The position numbers and the translations under genes are program-made. Shown piece by piece: positions 46,504 to 54,985 of a DNA stretch of 64,000 nucleotides (within the stretch, counting starts at the first letter, position 1; the number at the start of each line of letters is the position of its first letter). The stretch spans positions 1-64,000 of the forward strand of contig NZ_WMIF01000016.1 in NCBI RefSeq assembly GCF_009711185.1. The letters run 5' to 3'. A model generated the notes under the pieces. That model was not told the DNA's origin and did not search any database. It saw only the letters and a list, made by a program, of their open reading frames with translations. The DNA is from Paracoccus limosus (GTDB lineage Bacteria; Pseudomonadota; Alphaproteobacteria; Rhodobacterales; Rhodobacteraceae).

Positions 46504-47281
46504 GCCGCGTATCCACCCCACAGCCGTGATCGAAACCGGCGCCGTGATTGGCCCCGATTGCGAGATCGGCGCATTCTGCGTGATCGGCCCCGAGGTCAGG
46601 CTGGGCCGTGGCGTGGTGCTGAAATCGCATGTCGTCGTCGCGGGCAATACCTCGATCGGCGATGAAACCGTGCTGTTCCCCTTTGCCTCGATCGGCGAGG
46701 TGCCGCAGGACCTGAAGTTCCGCGGCGAAAAGGTGCGGCTGGAGATCGGCGCGCGCAACCGCATCCGCGAATATGTGACGATGAACCCCGGCACTGAGGG
46801 TGGCGGCAGTGTCACCCGCGTCGGCGATGACGGGCTGTTCATGGCCGGCAGCCATGTCGCGCATGATTGCCAGATCGGCGACCGGGTGATCCTGGTCAAC
46901 AATGCCTCGGTCGCAGGTCACTGCCACCTCGAGGATGACGTGATCGTCGGCGGTCTCTCGGGCGTGCATCAATGGGTCCGCATCGGTCGCGGTGCAATGA
47001 TCGGCGCAGTCTGCATGGTGACGGCCGACGTGATCCCTTTTGGTCTGGTGCAGGGGCCGCGCGGCCATCTGGACGGGCTGAACCTCGTCGGGCTGAAACG
47101 CCGTGGCGCCTCGCGCGAGGAAATCCACGCGCTGCGCGACATGCTGGGCCGGCTCGGCTCGGGCAGTTTCCGCGATACCGCCCGGCAGATGGCGGAAACC
47201 GCGAATGGCCCGATGGTGCAAGAGGTGCTGGACTTCATCCTCGGCCCCTCGGACCGCAGCTTTCTGGCCCCGCATCCATGA
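46496..47281 (+). CDS. lpxA: UDP-N-acetylglucosamine acyltransferase
   Basis: Protein of 261 residues, a left-handed beta helix built from hexapeptide repeats ([16 protein letters not shown]...), which adds a 3-hydroxyacyl chain to UDP-GlcNAc in the first step of lipid A synthesis. The catalytic His is His123 in [13 protein letters not shown] (E. coli His125). The C-terminal helical part carries [17 protein letters not shown]. It overlaps fabZ and is followed 10 bp later by lpxI. Confidence 0.96.
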   Translation: MAEPRIHPTAVIETGAVIGPDCEIGAFCVIGPEVRLGRGVVLKSHVVVAGNTSIGDETVLFPFASIGEVPQDLKFRGEKVRLEIGARNRIREYVTMNPGTEGGGSVTRVGDDGLFMAGSHVAHDCQIGDRVILVNNASVAGHCHLEDDVIVGGLSGVHQWVRIGRGAMIGAVCMVTADVIPFGLVQGPRGHLDGLNLVGLKRRGASREEIHALRDMLGRLGSGSFRDTARQMAETANGPMVQEVLDFILGPSDRSFLAPHP

Positions 47282-47291
47282 GGGCGCATCC

Positions 47292-48089
47292 ATGAGCCGC
47301 ATCGCCCTGATCGCCGGAGAGGGTCGTCTGGCCCCGGCCATCGCAGAGGCGCTTGGCCAACCGCTGGTCTATGCGCTGGATCACCTTTGCCCGGAAGTCG
47401 CGGCCAAACCCTTCCGCCTTGAACGTCTGGTGCCGTTTCTGGACGAACTGACGGAGCAGGGCGTCGATCAGGTCGTCTTTGCCGGCGCCATCCGTCGCCC
47501 CCGCATCGAGCCCGACCTGTTCGATCCGCGCACCATGGCCATCGTGCCGAAAATCCTGATGGGCATGCAATCGGGCGATGACGCTGCATTGCGCGCTGTT
47601 CTGGATGTCTTCGAAGAGGCCGGCATCCGCATCCGCTCGGTCGACGAAATCCTGCCCGAACTGGTGCCGGGCGAAGGCGTTCTGACCGGCGAACCCAGCC
47701 CCCGCGACCAGAAGGACGCCGCCCGCGCCGCCGAGATCGTCGCAGGCCTCGGCCCGCTCGACATCGGTCAGGGCGCGGTCGTGGTGCAAGGCCTGTGCCT
47801 GGCGGTTGAGGCGCTGCCCGGCACGCAGGCCATGCTGGCCTTTGCCGGATTGCACGCCGGGCTGAAACCCGATCCGAGCGGCGCCCGAGGCGTGCTCTAT
47901 AAGGCACCGAAACCGGGTCAGGACCGCCGCATCGACCTGCCGACCATTGGCCCCGACACCGTGCGACAGGCGGCTGAAGCCGGGCTGGGCGGCATTGCCT
48001 GGCAGGCCGGCAGCGTCATCCTTCTGGACCGCGAGGCCGCAATCGCCAGCGCTAAGGAGGCGGGCTTGTTTCTTTGGGCGCGCGGGTGA
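47292..48089 (+). CDS. lpxI: UDP-2,3-diacylglucosamine pyrophosphatase LpxI
   Basis: Protein of 265 residues (DUF1009). The start IALIAGEGRLAPAIAEALG and SVDEILPELVPGEGVLTGEPSPRD with the later TIGPDTVRQAAEAGLGGIAWQAGSVILLDRE match LpxI, which hydrolyses UDP-2,3-diacylglucosamine to lipid X in alphaproteobacteria that lack LpxH. It sits between lpxA and lpxB as usual in these genomes. A palindromic repeat separates it from lpxB, which may weaken read-through. Confidence 0.93.
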   Translation: MSRIALIAGEGRLAPAIAEALGQPLVYALDHLCPEVAAKPFRLERLVPFLDELTEQGVDQVVFAGAIRRPRIEPDLFDPRTMAIVPKILMGMQSGDDAALRAVLDVFEEAGIRIRSVDEILPELVPGEGVLTGEPSPRDQKDAARAAEIVAGLGPLDIGQGAVVVQGLCLAVEALPGTQAMLAFAGLHAGLKPDPSGARGVLYKAPKPGQDRRIDLPTIGPDTVRQAAEAGLGGIAWQAGSVILLDREAAIASAKEAGLFLWARG

Positions 48090-48091
48090 AT

Positions 48092-48156
48092 GGGTATTTG
48101 AAAAATGGTGAAATCCCGCAGGCCGGCCTGTGGCATTCATCATTTCCCAAATACCC
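48092..48156. repeat. Dispersed palindromic repeat, copy 2
   Basis: Arms GGGTATTTGAAAAATGGTGA (48092 on) and the near-complement TTCATCATTTCCCAAATACCC (ending 48156) around a short GC-rich centre. Close relative of the element at 20767-20848. Placed between lpxI and lpxB, two genes of one pathway read in the same direction, so it may act as a partial terminator or RNA-stability element. Confidence 0.8.
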
Positions 48157-48186
48157 CCAGCATGAGCTTGACGCAGGAGCGGTGCC

Positions 48187-49350
48187 ATGAAGTTCTTCCT
48201 GATCGCGGGCGAGCCTTCGGGGGACAATCTGGGCGGTCCGCTGATGGCTGGGCTGCGCAGTCTCGATCCAGCGGCCGAGTTTCTGGGCGTTGGTGGCCGT
48301 GCTATGGCCGCGCAGGGGCTGGAGAGCCTGTTTCCGATGGAAGAGCTGTCGGTCATGGGCATCGTCGAAGTGCTGCCGAAATACCGCCAGCTTAAGGCGC
48401 GGATCCGACAGACTGCCGAAGCGGTGGCCGCAGCCCGGCCCGATGTGCTGATCACCATCGACAGCCCGGATTTCTGTCTGCGGGTCGCGCGTGAGGCGCG
48501 GGCCCTGCTGCCGGATCTGCGCACCGTGCATTATGTGGCGCCCTCGGTCTGGGCATGGCGGGCGGGACGGGCCGGCAAGATGGCCAAGGTCATCGACCAT
48601 GTTCTGGCGATCCTGCCATTTGAGCCCCCCTATATGCGTGCGGCCGGCATGAGCTGCGATTTCGTCGGCCATCCCATTGCAACTGAGCCGGTGGCGGGGC
48701 CGCTCGAGGCCGCGGAGTTCCGCGCTGCGCATGGGATCGCGGCCAATGCGCCGCTGGTCCTGTGTCTGCCCGGATCGCGCCGGGGCGAGGTGGCGCGGCT
48801 GGGGCCGCGCTTCGACGAGGCGCTGATGCGGCTGCGCGACCGCGTGCCCGAGATCCGGGTGGCGATTCCCACCGTCAGCGGAGTCTCGGCGCTGGTGCGC
48901 GACATGGCGCGGCGCTGGCCGATGACGCCGATCGTGGTCGAGACGGCCGAGGAGCGGCGGGCGGCCTTTGCTGCGGCCGATCTGGCGCTGGCGGCCTCGG
49001 GCACGGTCAGTCTGGATCTGGCGGCCAATGACGTGCCCATGGTGATCGGCTATGACGTGGCGCCGCTGAGCCGGCTGATCATCGGTCTGTTGCTGAAAAC
49101 CGACACCGTCACCCTAGTCAATCTGGTCAGTGAGACGCGGGTGGTGCCCGAATTCCTTGGCCGGCGCTGTCAGCCGGCGCCTTTGGCGCAGGCGCTTCTG
49201 GAACTGATCGAAAGCCAAGAGGCGCAGGCCGAGCAACATGCCGCCATGGCGCTGACCATGCAGCGGCTGGGGCGCGGCGGCGAGGCTCCGGGCCTGCGCG
49301 CCGCGCGGTCGGTGCTGGCGGCGATCAGTTCTGCGCCGCGACCACGATGA
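48187..49350 (+). CDS. lpxB: Lipid-A-disaccharide synthase
   Basis: Glycosyltransferase (GT19) of 387 residues that joins lipid X and UDP-diacylglucosamine to the lipid A disaccharide. The start KFFLIAGEPSGDNLGGPLMAGLR, the segment VHYVAPSVWAWRAGRAGKMAKVIDHVLAILPFEPPY and LCLPGSRRGEVARLGPRF are diagnostic. AGGAG lies shortly before the ATG. Its last 26 bp overlap the 3' end of the convergent ridA gene. Confidence 0.96.
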   Translation: MKFFLIAGEPSGDNLGGPLMAGLRSLDPAAEFLGVGGRAMAAQGLESLFPMEELSVMGIVEVLPKYRQLKARIRQTAEAVAAARPDVLITIDSPDFCLRVAREARALLPDLRTVHYVAPSVWAWRAGRAGKMAKVIDHVLAILPFEPPYMRAAGMSCDFVGHPIATEPVAGPLEAAEFRAAHGIAANAPLVLCLPGSRRGEVARLGPRFDEALMRLRDRVPEIRVAIPTVSGVSALVRDMARRWPMTPIVVETAEERRAAFAAADLALAASGTVSLDLAANDVPMVIGYDVAPLSRLIIGLLLKTDTVTLVNLVSETRVVPEFLGRRCQPAPLAQALLELIESQEAQAEQHAAMALTMQRLGRGGEAPGLRAARSVLAAISSAPRPR

Positions 49351-49675
49351 TCTCGACCTTGTAGTCCGGCGTCGCCAAAGCCGATTCGCCAGTGGCGCGG
49401 GCCGGGGCGTGGCCGGCGGGCACCCAGGCGTCCCAGACGGCGTTCATTTCGGCGAAATGCGCCATGTCGGCCATCCAGACCTGCGCCGTCAGGATGCGGG
49501 TCTTGTCCGAGCCGCATTCGGCCAGCAGCCGGTCGATCTGGGCCAGAACCTCGCGGGTCTGATCGGCGACCGATTCGCCGGGTTTGCCGACTTGACCGGC
49601 CAGATAGACGATGCCGTTATGCACGACGGCCTGGCTCATGCGGGGGCCGGTTTCGACGCGTTTGATCTCGGACAT
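49325..49675 (-). CDS. ridA: RidA family enamine/imine deaminase
   Basis: Protein of 116 residues of the YjgF/RidA family, which hydrolyses reactive 2-aminoacrylate and related imines made by PLP enzymes. Visible are MSQAVVHNGIVYLAGQVG, the helix TREVLAQIDRLLAECGSDKTRIL and the catalytic-type Arg in PARATGES. ATG at 49675 is used because AAGGAAT lies just before it. About 105 bp upstream on the same strand there is a complete rho-independent terminator, so its message may have an attenuated leader. Its 3' end overlaps lpxB by 26 bp. Confidence 0.92.
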   Translation of the reverse strand: MSEIKRVETGPRMSQAVVHNGIVYLAGQVGKPGESVADQTREVLAQIDRLLAECGSDKTRILTAQVWMADMAHFAEMNAVWDAWVPAGHAPARATGESALATPDYKVEIIVVAAQN

Positions 49676-49780
49676 GATGATTCCTTCCTGGGTTGGGGCC
49701 ACGGCACCTTGCGGCCGTCGGGCGCTGCGCCCTCATGCCAAAGCCGATGCAGCGCTTCAATGGCCGCGACCCGATTCGCG

Positions 49781-49815
49781 AAACAAAACGCCCGGCGAAG
49801 CGGGGCCGCCGGGCG
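49781..49815 (-). terminator. Orphan minus-strand terminator upstream of ridA
   Basis: Stem CGCCCGGC / GCCGGGCG (8 bp, 11-nt loop) followed on the minus strand by TTTTGTTT. No gene on the minus strand ends here; ridA begins about 105 bp downstream. It therefore marks the end of an unannotated short transcript or an attenuator in the ridA leader. Confidence 0.65.
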
Positions 49816-50025
49816 CAGGGATATGTGATGGGGGACATCAGGGACAAGACTAGCCGGTCCAGACGACAGCAGGATGACAGCGCCCGGCACCGCCTTGCGC
49901 AGGGGTTTCCTTTGGTCCGGGGGATTGTCTGCGGAATGAACGACTTGGCGGTTCGGGCAGGCCGCCCATTGACCTTGGCGCCGCAAGCCGGTCAGATGGC
50001 GCCGATACACGTCACGGAGGGACAT
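49816..50025 (-). other. Possible small RNA or ridA leader region
   Basis: About 210 bp without a convincing protein gene, lying upstream (minus strand) of the orphan terminator and downstream (plus strand) of nothing. It also holds the promoter side and ribosome site (ACGGAGGGACAT) of the plus-strand lipoprotein gene. No known riboswitch class was recognised. A weak minus-strand promoter (TTGTCC, 16 nt, CATATC) could be read close to the terminator. Confidence 0.35.
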
Positions 50026-50421
50026 ATGCGACTGATTGCGGTTCTGGCCTGCGGGATCTCGCTGCTTTCGGCCTGCAGCAGCCCCGACAAATATACCGAG
50101 GTGATCGCCGCCTCGCAGCCGCCCAGCCCGGCGCTGAAGGCGCAGATCGTCACCGGAGCCAAGAAGCTGCTGTTCGATCCCGCCTCGATCAAGGACGCCG
50201 AGATCTCGAACGTCGCCACCTTCCCCAGCGGCGGGCAGGGCGTCTGCGTCCGCGCCGACAGCAAGAACGTGAAGGGGGTCTATGTCGGGCCCCAGATCAT
50301 GGGTCTGGCGATGCGCGACGGCAAGCTGATCGATGGCACGCTGAACCATCCGATCTGCAACCGGATCGACGTGCCCTGGCAGCCGTTCCCCGAGCTGAAC
50401 GCGCTGGCTCGGCGCAAGTAA
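50026..50421 (+). CDS. Small lipoprotein, unknown
   Basis: Predicted 131 residues with a lipoprotein signal (MRLIAVLACGISLLSACSS; lipobox LSAC, Cys17). The mature part starts with helical residues and has a repeated motif of small beta strands (VCVRADSKNVKGVYVGPQIMGLAMRDGKLIDGT). No family is recognised with confidence; similar short lipoproteins occur in related genomes. A strong GGAGG lies before the ATG. tRNA-Leu follows 69 bp downstream. Confidence 0.8.
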   Translation: MRLIAVLACGISLLSACSSPDKYTEVIAASQPPSPALKAQIVTGAKKLLFDPASIKDAEISNVATFPSGGQGVCVRADSKNVKGVYVGPQIMGLAMRDGKLIDGTLNHPICNRIDVPWQPFPELNALARRK

Positions 50422-50490
50422 AGGCCGCGCGGCGTGATGCGAAGGCTTGAGTGGCGGCAGGAATTGTGATTCTTCGCCGCAGGCCTCGCT

Positions 50491-50572
50491 GCGGGTGTGG
50501 TGGAATGGTAGACACAAGGAACTTAAAATTCCCGGCCTAGGCGTGAGGGTTCGAATCCCTCCACCCGCACCA
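50491..50572 (+). tRNA. tRNA-Leu (anticodon UAA)
   Basis: Acceptor stem GCGGGTG / CACCCGC, discriminator A and encoded CCA (50570-50572). The anticodon loop reads CTTAAAA with TAA at its centre, so it reads UUA/UUG. T-arm GGGTTCGAATCCC is perfect. The 82-nt length with CCA and a small variable arm fits a leucine tRNA. A short hairpin (CCGGC/GCCGG) follows about 5 nt later and may be its terminator. Confidence 0.96.
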
Positions 50573-50793
50573 GTTCCGGCGAGCTTGCCGGGATGGCTTT
50601 CAGACCCGGCCGCAGGCTTTCGCCGGGGTTGGGCGGCCTGATTTCGTCCCCTATGCAGCCCCGGCCCTGTGGCCGGCGGGGCATCGGCGGCGGGGCGTTA
50701 TCTGCGGCATTTTAGCGGCCGGATTGATCGGTGGGCGCGATGGTGCTCTCACGGGAACACGTATTTCTCTGTGTTTTCATTGTGAGGTTCCCT

Positions 50794-51171
50794 ATGCGGC
50801 ACTCTTTGCTTTTGTCTTTCCTTGGGCTGGCGGTGATCGCCGGCTGCGCGCAGACCACGATCCAGCCGATGTCGAAGGACACGTTCAAGATCGCCACCAA
50901 TGCCGCGCCCGCCTGCGGCCCCAATGGCGCGCGCAACGTGGCCTTCAAGTCCGCCTCGGTCGAGGTCATTCGCCGGGGTTACGACAAGTTCGTGATTGTC
51001 GGCGACAACCACAACTCGGACTTCTGGTCCGGCGCGCATGAGCAGGACATGGTGGTGCGGATCATTCCCGAAGGCAGCCGCGAGGCGGCGAATGCCCTGT
51101 CGGCGCGGCAGCAGCTGGGCGACGATTGGCAAGAGCAACTGGCCAAGGGCTCGCCGACGACCTGCGGCTGA
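50794..51171 (+). CDS. Small lipoprotein, unknown
   Basis: Predicted 125 residues with signal MRHSLLLSFLGLAVIAGCAQ (lipobox IAGC, Cys18). The mature sequence contains two cysteines (Cys41 and the penultimate Cys), KDTFKIATNAAPACGPNGARNVAFKSASVEVIRRGYDKFVIVGD, compatible with a small periplasmic beta-rich domain. GAGG lies 8-9 nt before the ATG. No known family. The upstream 220 bp to tRNA-Leu hold no gene. Confidence 0.8.
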   Translation: MRHSLLLSFLGLAVIAGCAQTTIQPMSKDTFKIATNAAPACGPNGARNVAFKSASVEVIRRGYDKFVIVGDNHNSDFWSGAHEQDMVVRIIPEGSREAANALSARQQLGDDWQEQLAKGSPTTCG

Positions 51172-51192
51172 CCGCAAGCGCGGCAGGCCCAG

Positions 51193-51209
51193 CCCCCGCC
51201 AAGCGGGGG
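51193..51209. terminator. Hairpin between the lipoprotein gene and metG
   Basis: Stem CCCCCGC / GCGGGGG with a CAA loop, between convergent genes. It lacks a U-run on either side, so it could be only a weak terminator. Confidence 0.4.
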
Positions 51210-51224
51210 GCCGGGCCGGGCGGT

Positions 51225-52943
51225 TCAGGTGCGGATGCCCTTGAACCGCTCTTGCCATTCGTCGCGTTGCTCGTCGCTGATCTTGGCAAACAGCACCTCG
51301 GGCACGGTAAAGGCATGGCCGGCGGGCAGGGCCTGCAGGGCGGCGGCGACGTCGCCCGGCCAGTCGCGGATTTCGGTCTGCATCGCCGCCAGCATCGCAT
51401 CGGCGGCAAAGGGAATGAACGGTGCCGACAGGACCGCGTAAAGCCGGATCAGGTTCAGGCCCAGCCGCACCTGCATGGCGGCGCGCGCCTCGTCGGTCTT
51501 GATCGTGGTCCAGGGGGCGGCGGATTGCAGATATTCGTTGCCCAGGACCCAGATCGCGCGCAGCTCGGTGGCGGACTTGCGGACCTCCATATGGTCCATG
51601 AAGCCTTCATAGGCGCGGACGCGGGCGGTCAACGCCGCGATCAGCGCCTCTTCCTCGGGGCCGTAGCTGCCGCCTTCGGGGATGACCTCGCCGAACTTTG
51701 CGCGACAGAACTTGGTGATGCGGCTGACGAAATTGCCCAGCACATCGGCCAGGTCCTTGTTCACCGATTGCTGGAAATTGTCCCAGGTGAACTCGCTGTC
51801 ACCCGATTCCGGGGCGTGCGACAAGAGCCACCAGCGCCAGTAATCGGCGGGCAGGATCGACAGCGCCTGATCCATGAACACGCCACGCCCCTGCGAGGTC
51901 GAGAACTGGCCGCCATCATAGGTCAGGTAGTTGAAGGACTTGATGTAATCGACCAGCTTCCACGGCTCGCCCGAGCCGATGATGGTGGCCGGGAAGCTGA
52001 GCGTGTGGAAGGGCACGTTATCCTTGCCCATGAACTGGGTATAGGTCACGTCCTCGGCGCCCTCGTCCAGACGCCACCAGCGGCGCCATGCGCTGTCGGG
52101 CAGGCCCTTGGCGTCGGTGCCCTCGGCGGTGCCGGCAATATATTCGATGGGTGCGTCGAACCAGACGTAAAAGACCTTGCCCTCCATCCCCGGCCAGGGC
52201 TGGTCGCCCTTTTTCACCGGGATGCCCCAGTCCAGATCGCGGGTGATGCCGCGATCCTGCAAGCCGTCGCCGTCATTGAGCCATTTGCGCGCGATCGAGG
52301 TGGTCAGGATCGGCCAGTCGGTCTTGCTGTCGATCCATGCCGCGATCTGATCCTTCAGCGCGCGCTGGCGCAGATACAGGTGCTTGGTCGCGCGCACCTC
52401 CAGATTGGTCGAGCCGCTGATGGCGCTGCGTGGGTTGATCAGGTCGGTCGGGTCCAGCTGTTTGGTGCAGTTTTCGCACTGGTCGCCGCGCGCCTTGTCA
52501 TAGCCGCAGTTCGGGCAGGTGCCCTCGATATAGCGGTCGGGCAGGAAGCGGCCATCGTCGATGGAATAGACCTGGCTTTCCGCGACTTCGGTGATCCAGC
52601 CGTTTTCGTCCAGCTTGCCGGCGAAATGCTGGGTCAGGACGTGGTTGCGTTCCGACGACGAGCGCCCGAAATGGTCGAAGGACAGGCCGAAATTGCGGGC
52701 GATCTCGGCCTGCATCTCATGCATCTCGGCGCAATAGACCGGGACGGGTTTGCCGGATTTCTTGGCGGCCAGCTCGGCCGGGGTGCCGTGCTCGTCGGTG
52801 GCGCAGATGAACATCACCTCATGGCCGCGTTCCCGCAGATATCGGGCGTACAGATCGGCCGGCAGTTGCGAGCCGACCAGATTGCCGAGGTGCTTGATCC
52901 CGTTGATATAGGGGATCGCCGAGGTGATGAGATGCCGGGCCAT
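51225..52943 (-). CDS. metG: Methionyl-tRNA synthetase
   Basis: Protein of 572 residues that charges tRNA-Met. The HIGH-type motif region reads [25 protein letters not shown], a zinc knuckle [17 protein letters not shown] at about 145, and [12 protein letters not shown]. The KMSKS position reads [11 protein letters not shown], a variant lacking both lysines of the classical motif. The C-terminal anticodon-binding domain follows, and there is no extra dimerisation domain. ATG at 52943 begins [15 protein letters not shown], the family start. Confidence 0.95.
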   Translation of the reverse strand: MARHLITSAIPYINGIKHLGNLVGSQLPADLYARYLRERGHEVMFICATDEHGTPAELAAKKSGKPVPVYCAEMHEMQAEIARNFGLSFDHFGRSSSERNHVLTQHFAGKLDENGWITEVAESQVYSIDDGRFLPDRYIEGTCPNCGYDKARGDQCENCTKQLDPTDLINPRSAISGSTNLEVRATKHLYLRQRALKDQIAAWIDSKTDWPILTTSIARKWLNDGDGLQDRGITRDLDWGIPVKKGDQPWPGMEGKVFYVWFDAPIEYIAGTAEGTDAKGLPDSAWRRWWRLDEGAEDVTYTQFMGKDNVPFHTLSFPATIIGSGEPWKLVDYIKSFNYLTYDGGQFSTSQGRGVFMDQALSILPADYWRWWLLSHAPESGDSEFTWDNFQQSVNKDLADVLGNFVSRITKFCRAKFGEVIPEGGSYGPEEEALIAALTARVRAYEGFMDHMEVRKSATELRAIWVLGNEYLQSAAPWTTIKTDEARAAMQVRLGLNLIRLYAVLSAPFIPFAADAMLAAMQTEIRDWPGDVAAALQALPAGHAFTVPEVLFAKISDEQRDEWQERFKGIRT

Positions 52944-53153
52944 ATGCGCGTCCTTGTCTGTTGCGCGATTTCTAGCCCGGCAGGCTGGCAAGGGAAAGGG
53001 TCAGGCGGCGGCGGCAAACACCTCCTTGGCCGCGAAAAGCCCGTTCAGCGCGGCGGGCCAGTTCGGCAATCTTCATGCGTCCCGATTCCTGTCAGACTTT
53101 GCACAGGGCTACGGGTTTGAGCGCGCTCTAAGTCAAGCGGCGGCTGCCGGGGA

Positions 53154-53702
53154 TCAGTCGGGCAGGATAAAGCCCTGCACCGGGTATTTGGCGCCCAGCT
53201 GGCCGGGGGCGCTTTCCAGCCGCACCATCGACCAGTCATTGGCCGGCGAGACATCGACCGCCAGCATGTCGCGCGAGACCCTGTTGCGCTGCCAGTTGCT
53301 GTGATCCAGCCGCACCTGCCGGTCCGACACCATCTGCGAGACGACGGCGACATGGCCGTTGGGGTTCTTGCGCGTGGGCAGGAAGCTCATCACCGCGCCG
53401 ATCTCGGGTTCATTGCTGCGCGCGTATTTGCCGCGCGCCTGATCCCACCATGTCCGGGCATTGCCAAACAGGTTGATGCCGCTGAGATCGCGGGCAAAGG
53501 GCACGCACCAGACGCGCTGGCCGGTCTTTTGCTTGCGCTGCACCTCGACAAGGGCATTGGTCAGCCGGTCCTCGGAAATGCGGCCCATGCGGATGTCGGG
53601 GCCCGCGTTCTGCGTGGGCGTGGTCGTGGCGCATCCGGCCAGAGTGGTCAGGCAAAGGGCGGCCGTCGCAGCCATGATGCGGAACTTGCAAAGCGCGGAC
53701 AT
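53154..53702 (-). CDS. CHAP-domain lipoprotein
   Basis: Protein of 182 residues with a lipoprotein signal (lipobox LAGC, Cys24) and a CHAP amidase/peptidase domain: catalytic Cys66 in QRVWCVPFARDLSGI and His117 in NPNGHVAVVSQM. CHAP enzymes cleave peptidoglycan amide bonds, here probably from the periplasmic face of a membrane. Related proteins in this family are often called amidases, but activity is inferred only. No partner gene is adjacent. Confidence 0.85.
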   Translation of the reverse strand: MSALCKFRIMAATAALCLTTLAGCATTTPTQNAGPDIRMGRISEDRLTNALVEVQRKQKTGQRVWCVPFARDLSGINLFGNARTWWDQARGKYARSNEPEIGAVMSFLPTRKNPNGHVAVVSQMVSDRQVRLDHSNWQRNRVSRDMLAVDVSPANDWSMVRLESAPGQLGAKYPVQGFILPD

Positions 53703-53795
53703 AAGAGAGGCGATCTCGCTATCTTGGTCTTGGTTCGCGCGAGAGCTACCATCCGTGGTAATTTTATCGCAATAGGCCCTTTGTCTGCGCGGCCG

Positions 53796-54236
53796 TCATC
53801 GGCGGGATCTTGCGCGTTCGGCGTCCTGCGCCATAGCGCGGCGCAGAATCGCGGCGACGCTGGCGCTTTGGGGCAGGGCGCCCGACAACACCTCGCCGAC
53901 CGGCACCCAAGCCGCGTCCAGGGCGTCGTCGCCGGCCACCGGCTGACCCGAGACATAGTCACAAAGCACCGCCGCCAGCAGGAAATGAAAACGCAGGGCG
54001 CCATCGGCCCCGCGTTCGATCACGTCCACATTGTCCAGATACGCCAAGGGCTTGGCGATGACGCCGGTTTCCTCGGCCAGTTCGCGGGCCGCCGCATCAA
54101 GCGCGGTTTCGCCCGCCTCGACATGGCCGCCCGGATAGCCCCATAGTCCGGCATCGGGCGGATTGCGCCGCCGCACCAGCAGCACCCTGTCGCCCTGCAG
54201 CGTCACCGCCAGCGCGGCAAGGCGGGGAAAGGACAT
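53796..54236 (-). CDS. Nudix hydrolase
   Basis: Protein of 146 residues with a complete Nudix box (GHVEAGETALDAAARELAEE, about 37-56, then TG) after the strand RVLLVRRRNPPDAGLWGYPGG. This sequence type resembles ADP-ribose/NADH-like or general housecleaning pyrophosphatases; the substrate is unknown. The gene follows gcrA on the same strand with a 1-bp gap, so the two are probably co-transcribed. Confidence 0.9.
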   Translation of the reverse strand: MSFPRLAALAVTLQGDRVLLVRRRNPPDAGLWGYPGGHVEAGETALDAAARELAEETGVIAKPLAYLDNVDVIERGADGALRFHFLLAAVLCDYVSGQPVAGDDALDAAWVPVGEVLSGALPQSASVAAILRRAMAQDAERARSRR

Positions 54237-54237
54237 G

Positions 54238-54855
54238 TCAGCGCCGGCGGTCGCGGCGCGCGCTCATCGGCTGGAAGGCCACGCCGACATGGGCCTCGCA
54301 ATAGGGTTTGCCGGGGGCCGAGGGCAGGCCGCAGAACCAGAACTTGTCGGTCGCCGGATCGCCAATCGGCCATTTGCAGGTCCGCTCGGTCAGCTCCATC
54401 AGCGTCAGCTTGCGGGCGCGCTTTTCCACCTCGCGCACCGAGGCCAGCGCCTCGGGGCTGATTTCATTGGCCGAGGGTTGCGGCGGCAGCGGCTGGCCGG
54501 CCGGCACGATCGGGCGGCGGTTGAAGCTGACGGCCTGCTGCGGCGCGGGCTCGGGAGCGGCGGCGGGCTCGGCGGCCTTGGCCGGCTCAGGCGCGGGTTT
54601 CGGCTCGGGCGCCGGGGCGGCGGCTGCGGCCGGTTTCGGCTCGGGCTTGGGTTCAGGCGCGGGGGCCGGGGCGGCAGCGGCGGCCGGGGCGGCGGCGCTT
54701 TCGTCCTCGTTGCGGTTCGACAGGCCCAGCCGGTGGACCTTGCCAATGACGGCGTTTCGGGTGACGCCGCCCAGTTCCTTGGCGATCTGGCTCGCGGACT
54801 GACCCTCGGCCCACATGCGTTTCAGAGTCTCGACGCGCTCATCGGTCCAGGACAT
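54238..54855 (-). CDS. gcrA: GcrA cell cycle regulator
   Basis: Protein of 205 residues. The N terminus MSWTDERVETLKRMWAEGQS is the GcrA DNA-binding helix-turn-helix, followed by GGVTRNAVIGKVHRLGL. A long Ala/Pro/Glu-rich linker (about 50-125) separates it from the C-terminal RNA-polymerase-binding part with CKWPIGDPATDKFWFCGLP and CEAHV. GcrA binds sigma-70 RNA polymerase and methylated GANTC promoters to time cell-cycle genes. No GANTC site was seen in the 130 bp before the gene. It is divergent from an ABC-2 permease. Confidence 0.93.
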   Translation of the reverse strand: MSWTDERVETLKRMWAEGQSASQIAKELGGVTRNAVIGKVHRLGLSNRNEDESAAAPAAAAAPAPAPEPKPEPKPAAAAAPAPEPKPAPEPAKAAEPAAAPEPAPQQAVSFNRRPIVPAGQPLPPQPSANEISPEALASVREVEKRARKLTLMELTERTCKWPIGDPATDKFWFCGLPSAPGKPYCEAHVGVAFQPMSARRDRRR

Positions 54856-54985
54856 GGCTTGCCTTTCCTGCGCCAGACCCTGTCCGACGCCCTTCTTGTT
54901 CGTGGCTTCAATTCCGCTAGACCCGGGCTTAAATCCGGGGATAGCCAGATTTACCTGCACAAGCCCGCAAATTCAAGGAGCGCCG

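Noticed and set aside
49636-50517. Minus-strand frame of about 290 codons upstream of ridA
   Set aside because: It runs across a plus-strand lipoprotein gene with clear lipobox and into a tRNA; no start or domain evidence.
52970-53076. Minus-strand short ORF or gene remnant (MKIAELARRAE..., alternative frame ending LPNWPAALNGLFAAKEVFAAA)
   Set aside because: Only 20-33 codons, two competing frames, no recognisable family; possibly a decayed gene tail but not supportable.
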